This document shows positions 24,891 through 33,249 of a DNA stretch of 64,000 bases, piece after piece. This DNA comes from Ruminiclostridium papyrosolvens DSM 2782. GTDB lineage: Bacteria; Bacillota; Clostridia; Acetivibrionales; DSM-1351. Under the pieces are notes generated by a model that did no database searches, was not told where the DNA came from, and was given only the letters and a program-made list of their open reading frames with translations. Made by a program: the position numbers and the translations under genes. Where the stretch lies: contig NZ_CP119677.1 of the NCBI RefSeq assembly GCF_029318685.1, positions 682,001-746,000 of the forward strand, given 5' to 3'. Numbering within the stretch: the stretch's first letter is position 1; each line of letters opens with the position of its first letter.

Positions 24891-25459
24891 GTATGAAGAT
24901 GAGGATAAACGAGGTAAAAAAGAAAGAGTATTTTACTGAACAATATGACCAATGCTTTGATTATGTTTACTCATATATCTATGCCAGAACAGCAGGAAAT
25001 AGACAAATGACTGAGGATATTGTAGAAGAGACTTTTTCTGCTGCATGGCTATCTCTTGATCGGTTTAATAATAGAAGTTCATTTCGAACATGGCTCTGCT
25101 CAATAGCGAAAAATAAGCTTAGAGAAAGTTATCGTAAAGCGATTAGTAGTGAAAAGTATGAGATTCTAGATAATGACAGCTATATTGAATATGAGAGTAG
25201 CTTTGATCTGGAACAGTTTGAACTTGACAAAGAGAAGCGCCAGTGTGTACAAAATGCTCTTAATGAAATAAATCCCCTTTACAGATACGTGCTTATATTG
25301 AAATATGTGGATGATATAAGTGTAAAAGAAATTGCTAAAGATCTAGAAAAATCGGTTAAGAGCGTGGACGGCATACTTCAACGGGCAAAAATTGCTTTTA
25401 AAAAAGTGTATTTGAATATGAAAGGGTATGATAAAAATCATGGACGACAGAGAAGTTGA
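24887..25459 (+). CDS. RNA polymerase ECF sigma factor
   Basis: A 190-residue sigma-70-family extracytoplasmic-function factor. Region 2 runs from YDQCFDYVYSYIYAR through EDIVEETFSAAWLSLDRF and SFRTWLCSIAKNKLRE. Region 4 is ALNEINPLYRYVLILKYVDD followed by SVKEIAKDLEKSVKSVDGILQRA. It overlaps the upstream membrane-protein gene by 4 bp and the downstream small membrane protein by 32 bp, an arrangement typical for sigma/anti-sigma pairs. It likely autoregulates this operon. Confidence 0.9.
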   Translation: MSMKMRINEVKKKEYFTEQYDQCFDYVYSYIYARTAGNRQMTEDIVEETFSAAWLSLDRFNNRSSFRTWLCSIAKNKLRESYRKAISSEKYEILDNDSYIEYESSFDLEQFELDKEKRQCVQNALNEINPLYRYVLILKYVDDISVKEIAKDLEKSVKSVDGILQRAKIAFKKVYLNMKGYDKNHGRQRS

Positions 25460-25694
25460 AAAGCTTATTAAATCACTGGATACTGAAGTGACACCACCTG
25501 AAGGGGTGAAAGAAAAAATTTTATTGAAAGTAATTTTAGAAAATAAAAAAGAGCTCGTTTTGACATCTTTTGAAAGATTTATTTTTGAAAAGCCGTTAAG
25601 ATTTGCATGTGTTATATCTGTAAGCGTATCTGGAGTTTTGTGGATGGTTTTAGGTAGTAGTTTTTCAAAATTGCTAATTGGTATTATGGGATAG
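25428..25694 (+). CDS. Small membrane protein, putative anti-sigma factor
   Basis: An 88-residue protein with a charged N-terminal cytoplasmic part (DDREVEKLIKSLDTEVTPPEGVKEKIL) and one C-terminal membrane helix (ACVISVSVSGVLWMVLGSS). The layout and position directly after, and overlapping, the ECF sigma gene suggest a membrane-tethered anti-sigma factor. No ZAS zinc motif is seen. An alternative start is ATG 25440. The family was not recognised; the role is inferred from context. Confidence 0.6.
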   Translation: MIKIMDDREVEKLIKSLDTEVTPPEGVKEKILLKVILENKKELVLTSFERFIFEKPLRFACVISVSVSGVLWMVLGSSFSKLLIGIMG

Positions 25695-25708
25695 GTGGTG
25701 AAATCTAT

Positions 25709-26290
25709 ATGAATATTTTATTTCAATCAATATTTACTCCGCTTGGGGTTTTTAATAATAATTATGTGAAAAATAGGCTTCAGACATCAATGATTATAGT
25801 ACTTTCTACTGCGATTTTAGAAACGATATTTGCTCCAATTGCGTACTTCTGTACTTATAGGAATAGGTATGAAATTAATTTGGATATTAGTAGTATGTTC
25901 CTTAGGCTGGTCGTTGTAATCATCACATGGGTTGTTGTATGTACAGTTTTCTGGCTGTTGTCTAAATATTTTCACAAAAAAATAAGCTTTAGACAGACAG
26001 CATCTATATGGGGGCTAAGTTATATACCAAATTTTTTATGTATCATTTTATATAATATCCTATTGATAAAACCAAAGATTTACAATGGAAGTGGATTTTC
26101 AACCTTTATTATCAGTTCACTTTTTATAATGTTTCTTATCTGGAAGGCGATATATTACTTTATGTACATGCGATCTGTACTTAATACTACATTACGTGAG
26201 ATTGTTATTATTACGGTGGTATCAGCATTTTTATTTATTTCATTGATAATGCTAGAGTTTATGGTTGGGGTACAAGTACCTGTTTTATAG
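25709..26290 (+). CDS. YIP1-family-like membrane protein
   Basis: A 193-residue polytopic protein with five hydrophobic segments. The N-terminus FQSIFTPLGVF, and a middle with KYFHKKISFRQTASIWGLSYIP, are typical of bacterial YIP1-domain proteins. It is 14 bp after the putative anti-sigma gene with a GGTGGTG site, and the operon ends at a strong terminator (26375). It may be an envelope-stress output of the sigma module. Function unknown. Confidence 0.65.
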   Translation: MNILFQSIFTPLGVFNNNYVKNRLQTSMIIVLSTAILETIFAPIAYFCTYRNRYEINLDISSMFLRLVVVIITWVVVCTVFWLLSKYFHKKISFRQTASIWGLSYIPNFLCIILYNILLIKPKIYNGSGFSTFIISSLFIMFLIWKAIYYFMYMRSVLNTTLREIVIITVVSAFLFISLIMLEFMVGVQVPVL

Positions 26291-26374
26291 ATATTATTGG
26301 TACATTTATGAGAAAGCATATTTGATGGTAAAAAATTATTTAATCAGATTTAATCGAACATATTTAAAATTTGA

Positions 26375-26406
26375 AAAACCGTGCCAAAAATAGTTGGCAC
26401 GGTTTT
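26375..26406 (+). terminator. Intrinsic terminator of the sigma-factor operon
   Basis: A 12-bp perfect stem, AAAACCGTGCCA (26375-26386) with TGGCACGGTTTT (26395-26406), encloses an 8-nt loop. Confidence 0.85.
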
Positions 26407-26758
26407 CATATGCAAATATTGACTGTGCCAGAGATAGTACCTCACTGTTATTGTAGCATATAGCAAGGTACCTCTCTGCTTTCAAATCAATTGGGAACTA
26501 GCAGAGCATTGCCATGAAGAAGTATGAGGATTATGATAGAGTGAGGCGGGTGTCTCTAAATGAGCAGTGATTGATTTCCATATTGATGTTATTTCAGGAC
26601 ACCGATATAATATTTTTGAGGGTAATAGAATTGACAATCTGTGATTATTTTAAAGGAAAAGGGTTTTTTCGCTACAGTTTATCTAAGAGCAGCGGTATAC
26701 CATGAGCAGCACTGGCGAATATCTGTTCAGGGATTCTTATATTTTGAGAGGCATTGAT
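26407..26758. other. Intergenic region, no gene recognised
   Basis: About 350 bp. TTGACA at 26631 lacks a good -10 at proper spacing. GAGAGG just before GTG 26759 is the ribosome site for the next gene. Short broken frames in the first half do not match anything I know. Confidence 0.4.
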
Positions 26759-27259
26759 GTGAAGAATTTAGTAATAATAAATGGTACAATGGGTGTTGGT
26801 AAAACAGCTACGTGCAGAGAACTACAAAAAATCCTGCCACTAAATATTTTTCTCGATGGTGACTGGTGCTGGGATATGACTCCATTTACGGTTACTGAGG
26901 AAACAAAAGCAATGGTAATGGATAACATAAGCTATTTGCTCAACAATTTTATTCGTTGTTCAGAATATGAAAATATAATTTTTTGCTGGGTTATGCACGA
27001 GCAGTGGATAATTGATGAGCTTCTTTCAAGACTTGATCTGGGTAGTTGTACAGCAAAAATCTTTTCTTTAACAGCAGACTGTGAAGCATTAAAAAGTAGG
27101 CTGAACAAAGATGTAGCTAACGGAATAAGAACCAAAGACATAATTCAAAGAAGTATCAGCAGAATTAAAAAGTATGATTGCTTAAATTCAGAGAAAATTG
27201 ATGTTAGTAAAATATCTCCTAAACAAGCAGCGGAGGCTGTTTCAGCAAGAATACTATAA
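26759..27259 (+). CDS. P-loop nucleotide kinase-like protein
   Basis: A 166-residue P-loop protein. The Walker A loop GTMGVGKTATCREL is near the N-terminus, FLDGDWCWDM follows as the acceptor/Asp region, and the tail has SLTADCEALKSRLNKD with an RTKDIIQRSISRI lid-like helix. This is the shape of small adenylylsulfate/shikimate-kinase-like or chloramphenicol-phosphotransferase-like enzymes whose substrate is unassigned. I place the start at GTG 26759, behind GAGAGG, so the protein begins MKNLVIING as relatives do; ATG 26702 is open but lacks a site. It precedes a DinB-like gene by 22 bp and may be co-transcribed. Confidence 0.7.
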   Translation: MKNLVIINGTMGVGKTATCRELQKILPLNIFLDGDWCWDMTPFTVTEETKAMVMDNISYLLNNFIRCSEYENIIFCWVMHEQWIIDELLSRLDLGSCTAKIFSLTADCEALKSRLNKDVANGIRTKDIIQRSISRIKKYDCLNSEKIDVSKISPKQAAEAVSARIL

Positions 27260-27281
27260 TCTGAAAAAAAGGAGAATAAAA

Positions 27282-27821
27282 ATGGGAAGACCAACAACAA
27301 AAACAGATTTGATTAATGCAGCGACAATTAATTACGATAATATGAATGTTTTGATTTCTAAATTAACAGAAACAGAACTTTCAACACCTTTTGATTTTTC
27401 AGAAGATGAAAAAAAGACAGAAGCTCACTGGAAAAGAGATAAGAATCTTCGAGATATCCTAATTCATCTCTATGAATGGCATCAACTTTTATTGACTTGG
27501 ATACAGGCAAATGAAAATGGAGAAAACAAATCATTTATTCCGGAACCGTATAATTGGAAAACATATGGCGATATGAATGTTGAATTTTGGAGAAAACATC
27601 AAAGTACATCATTGGAACAAGCGGGAGAATTGCTTAAAAAAACTCATAAGGATGTGTTAAGTTTGGCAGAGACTTTTTCTAATGAAGAATTATTTTCAAA
27701 AGGTGTATATAAATGGGTTGGCGGAAGTACATTAGGATCTTATTTTGTAAGTGCTACAGCAAGTCATTATGAATGGGCTATGAAAAAAATGAAAGCACAT
27801 ATGAAAAACTGTAAGAAATAA
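27282..27821 (+). CDS. ClbS/DfsB-family four-helix-bundle protein
   Basis: A 179-residue DinB-like bundle of the ClbS/DfsB family. The family opening GRPTTKTDLINAA, then KNLRDILIHLYEWHQLLLTW (His-bearing helix), PEPYNWKTYGDMN and the closing SHYEWAMKKMKAH are all visible. ClbS of colibactin producers hydrolyses the cyclopropane warhead and protects DNA; most family members are uncharacterised. ATG 27282 follows AAAGGAG; the frame is open upstream into the P-loop gene. No colibactin-type synthesis genes are in the window, so a general detoxification or self-protection role is only possible. Confidence 0.8.
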   Translation: MGRPTTKTDLINAATINYDNMNVLISKLTETELSTPFDFSEDEKKTEAHWKRDKNLRDILIHLYEWHQLLLTWIQANENGENKSFIPEPYNWKTYGDMNVEFWRKHQSTSLEQAGELLKKTHKDVLSLAETFSNEELFSKGVYKWVGGSTLGSYFVSATASHYEWAMKKMKAHMKNCKK

Positions 27822-27958
27822 TATGATTATCGTAAGGTTGGCTAAAAAGCTTTCAGGTAAAAGGGTTATTGAAGTGATGATTGAAAATACGGAGTATTAG
27901 ATATTTGGAAGCGAGCTGATGCATATTAATATACTGCTATTGAAAGGTTTGGGCAATT

Positions 27959-28729
27959 ATGATGTTGAAAAAACCGATTATTATTTATTATTTTTCAGGG
28001 ACAGGAAATACACTTCTTGTTGCAAGAAAAATAAAAGAGGTTTTTGAAAAACAAAAATACCTTGTTACATTAAGAAAAATATCTGTATCTGGAACTATTG
28101 AATTGGAAAATGACTACCATTTGGGAATAGTGGTTCCGGTTGCAATACAATCAACTTTTCCAATAGTGTGGGACTTTATTGACAGACTGCCTGAAGGGAA
28201 TATGAGACAAGTATTTTTTGCAGATACCATGGAAGTTTTTTCAGGTGGAATTGTAGGACCCATGAAAAAATCTCTGGAAGCAAAGGGATACAGGTGTATA
28301 GGGGCATGTGAATTTAAAATGGCAACCAGTATGCAAACAACGGGAAAAAAGGCTGAAATAGGGAAAGTGAAAAATAAAATTGCTTTGCTCAAGGTAGAAG
28401 ATTATGTGCAGTCACTCGTTGATGGAAGAGCTAAATGGCGACGAATACCAGGTTTATCGGATGCAATGAGGTATATATCTAAGGGACGTTCAATATGGAT
28501 AAAAACCAGTGAAAGAATAGGGATAGATTATGCCTTATGCACAAAATGCAGGATGTGCGAAAAATTCTGTCCTGTAAATGCGATTCAATTAACGAATCAA
28601 CATATGAAAATCCAACATAAGCAGTGTATCTCTTGTATGAGGTGTGTAAATTACTGTCCTCAAAATGCATTTACTTTAGGTGAAAAACATGTGATTCAAA
28701 AAAAGGTTACTAAAATAAATGAATTATAA
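27959..28729 (+). CDS. EFR1-family flavodoxin-ferredoxin protein
   Basis: A 256-residue fusion. An N-terminal flavodoxin fold has YYFSGTGNTLLVARKI and a phosphate-binding loop. The C-terminal part has two 4Fe-4S clusters, CTKCRMCEKFCPVNAI and CISCMRCVNYCPQNAF. This is the EFR1 ferrodoxin architecture common in Clostridia, thought to shuttle electrons with FMN and two cubane clusters. It is monocistronic, starting at ATG 27959 (ATG 27962 is also possible). It is cytoplasmic. Confidence 0.9.
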   Translation: MMLKKPIIIYYFSGTGNTLLVARKIKEVFEKQKYLVTLRKISVSGTIELENDYHLGIVVPVAIQSTFPIVWDFIDRLPEGNMRQVFFADTMEVFSGGIVGPMKKSLEAKGYRCIGACEFKMATSMQTTGKKAEIGKVKNKIALLKVEDYVQSLVDGRAKWRRIPGLSDAMRYISKGRSIWIKTSERIGIDYALCTKCRMCEKFCPVNAIQLTNQHMKIQHKQCISCMRCVNYCPQNAFTLGEKHVIQKKVTKINEL

Positions 28730-29113
28730 TGAAAAAATGGAATAAATGGCATGGAGCGCCTCGGTAAAATCTTCAATAATATAATTTTTCATAGTGCTTT
28801 TATCACGCTTTGCTGTTAATTTATAATTTTACCACAATTCTACATAGCTAAAATTTTATTATGCTGCATTAAAAATTTTTATGAATTGAAAATAAAGGAT
28901 TTACCAGTGTAAATGGAAGTGGTACACTTTAAGTACCAATATATGGTAAATAGCTAAAGGAAATATAGGAAAGCAAGTGCATGGTTAAACATGGAATTAA
29001 TGCAGGTAGAAATGAAATTAATTCTTTGAGAGTTTAAGAATCCAAAATCAAACATACTTAAGTGTTTAGTAACCGAAAACAGTAAAAAAAGTAATTTGGA
29101 GGAGATAAACTAT
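28730..29113. other. Intergenic region before the esterase gene
   Basis: About 380 bp of very AT-rich DNA. Only GGTAC-n7-GTACC near 28920 and the GGAGGAG site before 29114 stand out. No gene remnant or terminator with a T tract is recognised. Confidence 0.45.
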
Positions 29114-30022
29114 ATGAAAGCCAGAAAGAGGAGTACACTTATATTTATTATTATGGTTTTCTTTATAATGAGTGGATGTGGTCAAAAAAGTGTCAATATA
29201 TCATCAACAGAAACATCAGCAACTATTAATAACACTAAGGTTGATTCGAAACGATTCACAAAAATCTCTTTTTCAAGTAAGGCTCTAGAAAAAGAAATGA
29301 AAATCAATATTTATTTGCCCAAAGGATATAGTCACAAGAACAAATATCCGGTACTTTATTTAATCCATGGATACACGGGGAACGAGGATGCATGGTTTCC
29401 GGGGCTTAAGGTAGAAAAGAAGGCAGATGAGCTAATAGATAAAAAAAAGATAGTGCCCTTAATCATTGTTGCGCCACAAATAGATAATAGCTATGGAATA
29501 AATTCTGCAAAAAATACAAGCAATCAACAGCTTCATTTTAATACGGGTATGTATGAAGATTATCTCTATAAGGAATTAGTACCATTTATTGATAAAACCT
29601 ATAGCACTATTTCTTCAAGAAAAGGACGATATATTGGAGGAGTATCAATGGGTGGTTGGGTAGCCTTACATATGGCATTTACTCATGTGGATATGTTTAG
29701 TAAAGTTGGTGGTCATAGTCCTGCAATTTTTTTAGATGGTTATACAGGAGCACCCGTGCCTTTTTTGTATCCAACTGAAAAACTAAGAAATGAGAGAGAT
29801 CCAATTAGAGTAGCTCAAAACAAAGATCTTACCAGCTTAAAGGTATATCTGGATTGTGGCGCTCAAGATAGTTACCGGTTTTTTGAGGGGTGTGATAAGC
29901 TGAACAAGATATTACAATCTAAAGGTGTGGATTCAGAATATTACTTTAATCAAGGAAAACATGATGGGGCATATTGGGAGGCAAATATAGAAAAATATCT
30001 TACGTTTTATGCGGCACCTTAA
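29114..30022 (+). CDS. Esterase-family lipoprotein (PF00756-like, feruloyl-esterase fold)
   Basis: A 302-residue secreted alpha/beta hydrolase. An N-terminal signal ends in a lipobox (FIMSGC, Cys about 22), followed by a Ser/Thr linker and an esterase D/antigen-85-like domain. PVLYLIHGYTGNEDAW carries the oxyanion-hole His-Gly, the nucleophile elbow is GGVSMGGWVA, and a late GKHDGAYWEANI supplies the catalytic His. Such enzymes in cellulolytic clostridia remove acetyl or feruloyl groups from xylan; as a lipoprotein it would act at the outer membrane face. ATG 29114 follows GGAGGAG. Just downstream lies an IS66 remnant. Confidence 0.85.
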   Translation: MKARKRSTLIFIIMVFFIMSGCGQKSVNISSTETSATINNTKVDSKRFTKISFSSKALEKEMKINIYLPKGYSHKNKYPVLYLIHGYTGNEDAWFPGLKVEKKADELIDKKKIVPLIIVAPQIDNSYGINSAKNTSNQQLHFNTGMYEDYLYKELVPFIDKTYSTISSRKGRYIGGVSMGGWVALHMAFTHVDMFSKVGGHSPAIFLDGYTGAPVPFLYPTEKLRNERDPIRVAQNKDLTSLKVYLDCGAQDSYRFFEGCDKLNKILQSKGVDSEYYFNQGKHDGAYWEANIEKYLTFYAAP

Positions 30023-30044
30023 AATAATTTGTACGGAATTACTG

Positions 30045-30233
30045 TTAAGAGTCTATGCTCAAAGGACCAGAAATAGCATCTTTCAGATTTTTCTTAATAG
30101 TATCATACATTGGTTCGAGCCATTCATGACTTGGACGTATAATCAAATTGGCCAGAGTAGCTCCGGAGAGTTTCACTCCTTGGTTGGCCCAGTCTTTCGC
30201 CTGTCTGTATAAAGGCATTCCATTTGCATATTT
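30045..30233 (-). pseudogene. IS66-family transposase fragment
   Basis: Read on the reverse strand, the open stretch gives NGMPLYRQAKDWANQ, GVKLSGATLANLIIR, PSHEWLEPMYDTIKKN and a stop at 30045. This is the central part of IS66 transposases (the PLYRQ and RPSHEWLEP region). Only about 60 codons remain, with no start and no visible terminal repeats, so it is a relic of an insertion. It lies against the end of the esterase gene, hinting at past rearrangement here. Confidence 0.75.
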
Positions 30234-30276
30234 TTAATATATTACAAAGATTATTTATGTTTTGTGAGGTGATTTA

Positions 30277-30756
30277 ATGTTACAGTATGTAATGTTTATA
30301 ATTAATAGTGGAAAATTTGCAAGTAACAACATGGCTCATATTTTTGAAGATTATACATGGTGGATTGGTCTTGTAAAAAAAGTTCTTAAGAAGGCAGAAA
30401 CATTTGAAATGAGGCTGTGGTCTGACGATGTGGAAGCCATCGAATCAGGATTGAAGTATGGTACAAAAGTAAATAATAAAGAAACTGAAGAAATTGTTTT
30501 TCAAGGGAAAGTTACAAATGATTTTGAAATTGAAGTACAGGAAGATTTCATGTCCAGAGAAGGCTATATTAAATGGTTTACTCTTAACTTATACCGAGGT
30601 GAAAAGCTATTATTTTCAAGTGGACATTATGGAGATGAAACATTAGTTTTTGATTTATCAGAAGAAGAGGCTCACCGAATCCAAGAGTGGGCGAAGCAGT
30701 ACCCAGTTATAAAAAGAGTAGATGTTTATAATGAAACTATCAGGACCAAATTTTAG
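30277..30756 (+). CDS. Hypothetical protein
   Basis: A 159-residue soluble, mostly alpha/beta protein with no signal or membrane segment. It contains a Trp-rich IFEDYTWWIGLVKKVLKKAETFEMRLW segment and an acidic tail region (FDLSEEEAHRIQEWAKQYP). I do not recognise the family. ATG 30277 follows GTGAGGTG. It stands alone between the IS66 relic and the phasin-like gene; codon use looks normal, so it is probably a real gene. Confidence 0.6.
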   Translation: MLQYVMFIINSGKFASNNMAHIFEDYTWWIGLVKKVLKKAETFEMRLWSDDVEAIESGLKYGTKVNNKETEEIVFQGKVTNDFEIEVQEDFMSREGYIKWFTLNLYRGEKLLFSSGHYGDETLVFDLSEEEAHRIQEWAKQYPVIKRVDVYNETIRTKF

Positions 30757-30980
30757 TGAAATAAAATCATTAAAAATTAAGCATTTTTATATAGATGATA
30801 TATAATGAGAGAAAGATAACAGCCAGTGTTGTGTTGAAAATTTGGTCTTGGATATAATAATACATCCATAATAGCGTGAAATGGAGAATGATTTTAAGTC
30901 TGCTACAAATACTAAAAAACAATGCTTTTGATTCCATAAATTTGGCAGTAAGGATATTAACTTAATGAGGAGGAATGTTT

Positions 30981-31313
30981 ATGACTAATTTATTTGAAAA
31001 ATCATTACATTTAGGGTTGGGGGCTTTTTTATATTCAAGAGAAAAGGTGGAAGAGCTGGTAGAAGAGCTGGTAAACAAGGGTGAAATAGCCAAAAAAGAT
31101 GCACGTCAGTATACAAGTGAACTGATTAAAAAAGGGGAACAAGAAAGAGATGAAATTAAGAAACTGATTGGAAATGAGGTTGCTAAAGCAATGAATCAGT
31201 TGAACGTAGCAAAGAAAGAGGATATTGTTACAAAAGATGAAATCGGCAGAATTGTAAGAGAGCAAATAACACAAGTGCTTGTAGAACAGGGAATTGCCAA
31301 AAAAGAGGACTAA
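30981..31313 (+). CDS. Phasin-like (PhaF/PhaR-type) coiled-coil protein
   Basis: A 110-residue highly charged, helical protein. A short hydrophobic start (EKSLHLGLGAFLYSREKVEELV) precedes a long Lys/Glu heptad region with RQYTSELIKKGEQERDEIK. This is the pattern of small phasin-family or polyhydroxyalkanoate-regulator-like proteins seen next to ABC1 kinases in Firmicutes. The internal ATG 30981, 8 nt after GAGGAGG, is chosen over ATG 30975, which abuts the site. It likely forms a unit with the ABC1 kinase 50 bp downstream. Confidence 0.7.
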   Translation: MTNLFEKSLHLGLGAFLYSREKVEELVEELVNKGEIAKKDARQYTSELIKKGEQERDEIKKLIGNEVAKAMNQLNVAKKEDIVTKDEIGRIVREQITQVLVEQGIAKKED

Positions 31314-31362
31314 TAATGACATAAGAGGTCAGAAAAACGGGGAAGGGTAGGATAGAAATAAA

Positions 31363-33051
31363 ATGGTGATGAAAAAGAAGATACACATTAGAAGATACAG
31401 GCAAATCATAACAGTGTTTAGTAAACATGGTTTTGGATTATTACTGGATCAGCTTGGAATCTTTGCTCATCTTAATCTCGAAAAGAGTATCCGCAATACA
31501 AAGATAGAGCCCGGTACCTCCAAACTTTCAAAAGGAGAAAGGCTGCGATTAAGTTTGGAGGAGCTGGGGCCTACCTTTGTTAAGCTGGGGCAAATCCTTA
31601 GCACAAGAGCGGATATTTTCCCTGTTGAGGTTGTTGAAGAATTAAAAAAATTACAGGATTCTGTACAGCCATTTTCCTTTTCAGAAGTGAAGGCTGTTAT
31701 TGAAGAGGACTTTGGAGATCAATTAAAAGATATTTACAAAGAGTTTGATGAAAAGCCCATAGCAGCAGCCTCCATATCACAGGTTCATCGGGCAAAAATG
31801 AATTCCGGTAAGCAAGTAGCCGTTAAAGTACAGCGACCGGGCATAGAACAAACAATTCATGAAGACTTGAATATTTTAAAGGACTTAGCGCATTTTATCG
31901 ACCACCATACCCAATATGGGAGTTTGTATGATTGCAGCGGTATGGTAATGGACTTTGAAAATGTAATACAAAATGAACTGGATTTCACAAAAGAGGCTGA
32001 AAATCTTGATATCTTCAAAAAGAATTTTTCAAAAGATAAAGGTGTAAAAGTCCCGGAGGTTAAATGGATTTATACAACCAAACGTGTGTTGACCATGGAT
32101 TACATTAAAGGCATTCGGGTTGATGACGGCAAAACGCTCGAAGCAAATGACATAGATACATGGCAGCTGGCTAACAGGCTTGCCACATCTTTGTGCAACC
32201 AGATACTTAGGGACGGCTTTTTTCATGCTGACCCACACCCCGGAAATATTCAAGTGTTGCCGGAAGGAACCATTGTATTTCTGGACTTGGGTATGGTGGG
32301 CTCCTTGAATGATACGCGTAAAAAAATGATTTCGAACTTTTTTATAGGTGTTACTTCAAGAGATAGCACTATGGTAGTGAAATCCATTGTTGACATGGAA
32401 ACAATGCCTAAGCGTAGTAATATGAAAAAATTTGAAAAAGATGTAAATAGAATTATCGAAAAATATTTGACTATGCCAATGAATGAGATAAAGGTTGAAG
32501 AATTGCTCTCTGAGATTCTTAATATTGCATTTTTAAACCATATAAAAATTCCGCGGGAGTTTGTATTACTGAGTAAAACACTTGTAACTCTTCAGGGTCT
32601 GCTGCAAAGTCTGGCTCCTGACCTCAATGCTCTTGTGGTGGCAAAGCCTATAGCTAAAAAACTGGTTTCACAATCCATTTCGACAGAAGAAATCGGGAGA
32701 GAAATAAGAAGAAACCTATGGAATTACAAGGAGTTGTTCAATGTAATTCCTTCTGCCTTACTGGATATTTTAGGCAAGCTGGAAGAGGATGACTTTTCCG
32801 TGCAATTTGAAATTAAAGATATTCATAATATACAAAAACGGTTTGAAAGAGCTTTTAACAGGATTTCCTTTAGTATGGTACTGTTAGCTGTCAGCATCAT
32901 TATTGCAGGAATTATTATAGGCTCCGGGTTAAGTGCCAATTCAGGTGGCGAAATGTATGCGTTGAACCTGATGGTGCTAAAAACCGGTCTGGGGTTGGCA
33001 GGGATTATCATTGTGGGGCTGGCTGTTTCAATGTTTAAATCAAGACGATGA
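31363..33051 (+). CDS. AarF/UbiB-family (ABC1) atypical kinase
   Basis: A 562-residue ABC1/ADCK/UbiB protein. Family landmarks: LSLEELGPTFVKLGQILSTR (the KxGQ segment), AAASISQVHRAKM (Ala-rich nucleotide loop), VAVKVQRPG (Lys), the ENELDFTKEAEN region, FFHADPHPGNI (catalytic loop) and IVFLDLGMVG (Asp-Leu-Gly). Two C-terminal membrane helices anchor it. In quinone-making bacteria these proteins support ubiquinone synthesis; clostridia generally lack quinones, so the role here is probably lipid or isoprenoid handling. It is paired with the phasin-like gene upstream. ATG 31363 is used; the ribosome site is weak. Confidence 0.9.
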   Translation: MVMKKKIHIRRYRQIITVFSKHGFGLLLDQLGIFAHLNLEKSIRNTKIEPGTSKLSKGERLRLSLEELGPTFVKLGQILSTRADIFPVEVVEELKKLQDSVQPFSFSEVKAVIEEDFGDQLKDIYKEFDEKPIAAASISQVHRAKMNSGKQVAVKVQRPGIEQTIHEDLNILKDLAHFIDHHTQYGSLYDCSGMVMDFENVIQNELDFTKEAENLDIFKKNFSKDKGVKVPEVKWIYTTKRVLTMDYIKGIRVDDGKTLEANDIDTWQLANRLATSLCNQILRDGFFHADPHPGNIQVLPEGTIVFLDLGMVGSLNDTRKKMISNFFIGVTSRDSTMVVKSIVDMETMPKRSNMKKFEKDVNRIIEKYLTMPMNEIKVEELLSEILNIAFLNHIKIPREFVLLSKTLVTLQGLLQSLAPDLNALVVAKPIAKKLVSQSISTEEIGREIRRNLWNYKELFNVIPSALLDILGKLEEDDFSVQFEIKDIHNIQKRFERAFNRISFSMVLLAVSIIIAGIIIGSGLSANSGGEMYALNLMVLKTGLGLAGIIIVGLAVSMFKSRR

Positions 33052-33249
33052 GAACAGCAGTAATTTGAAAGGCAAAAAAGAAGTAAATACACTTGTTATT
33101 GTTATGTGGTTTTCCCGTCCATAAAAGAGTTTCTGAGAAAGCACTTCCTACATTTCTATTATACTATAAAATTAAAATTGGTCATATTCAGGTCATAAAG
33201 CCAATGTAAACTCCCTTATATAAGAAAGATATAAGGGGGTATTAATCAT

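Noticed and set aside
27822-27899. 25-codon frame after the ClbS-like gene
   Set aside because: Too short, no ribosome site, no recognisable family.
30009-30212. Forward frame overlapping the end of the esterase gene
   Set aside because: The same bases read on the reverse strand are a clear IS66 transposase fragment; the forward frame has no site or domain.
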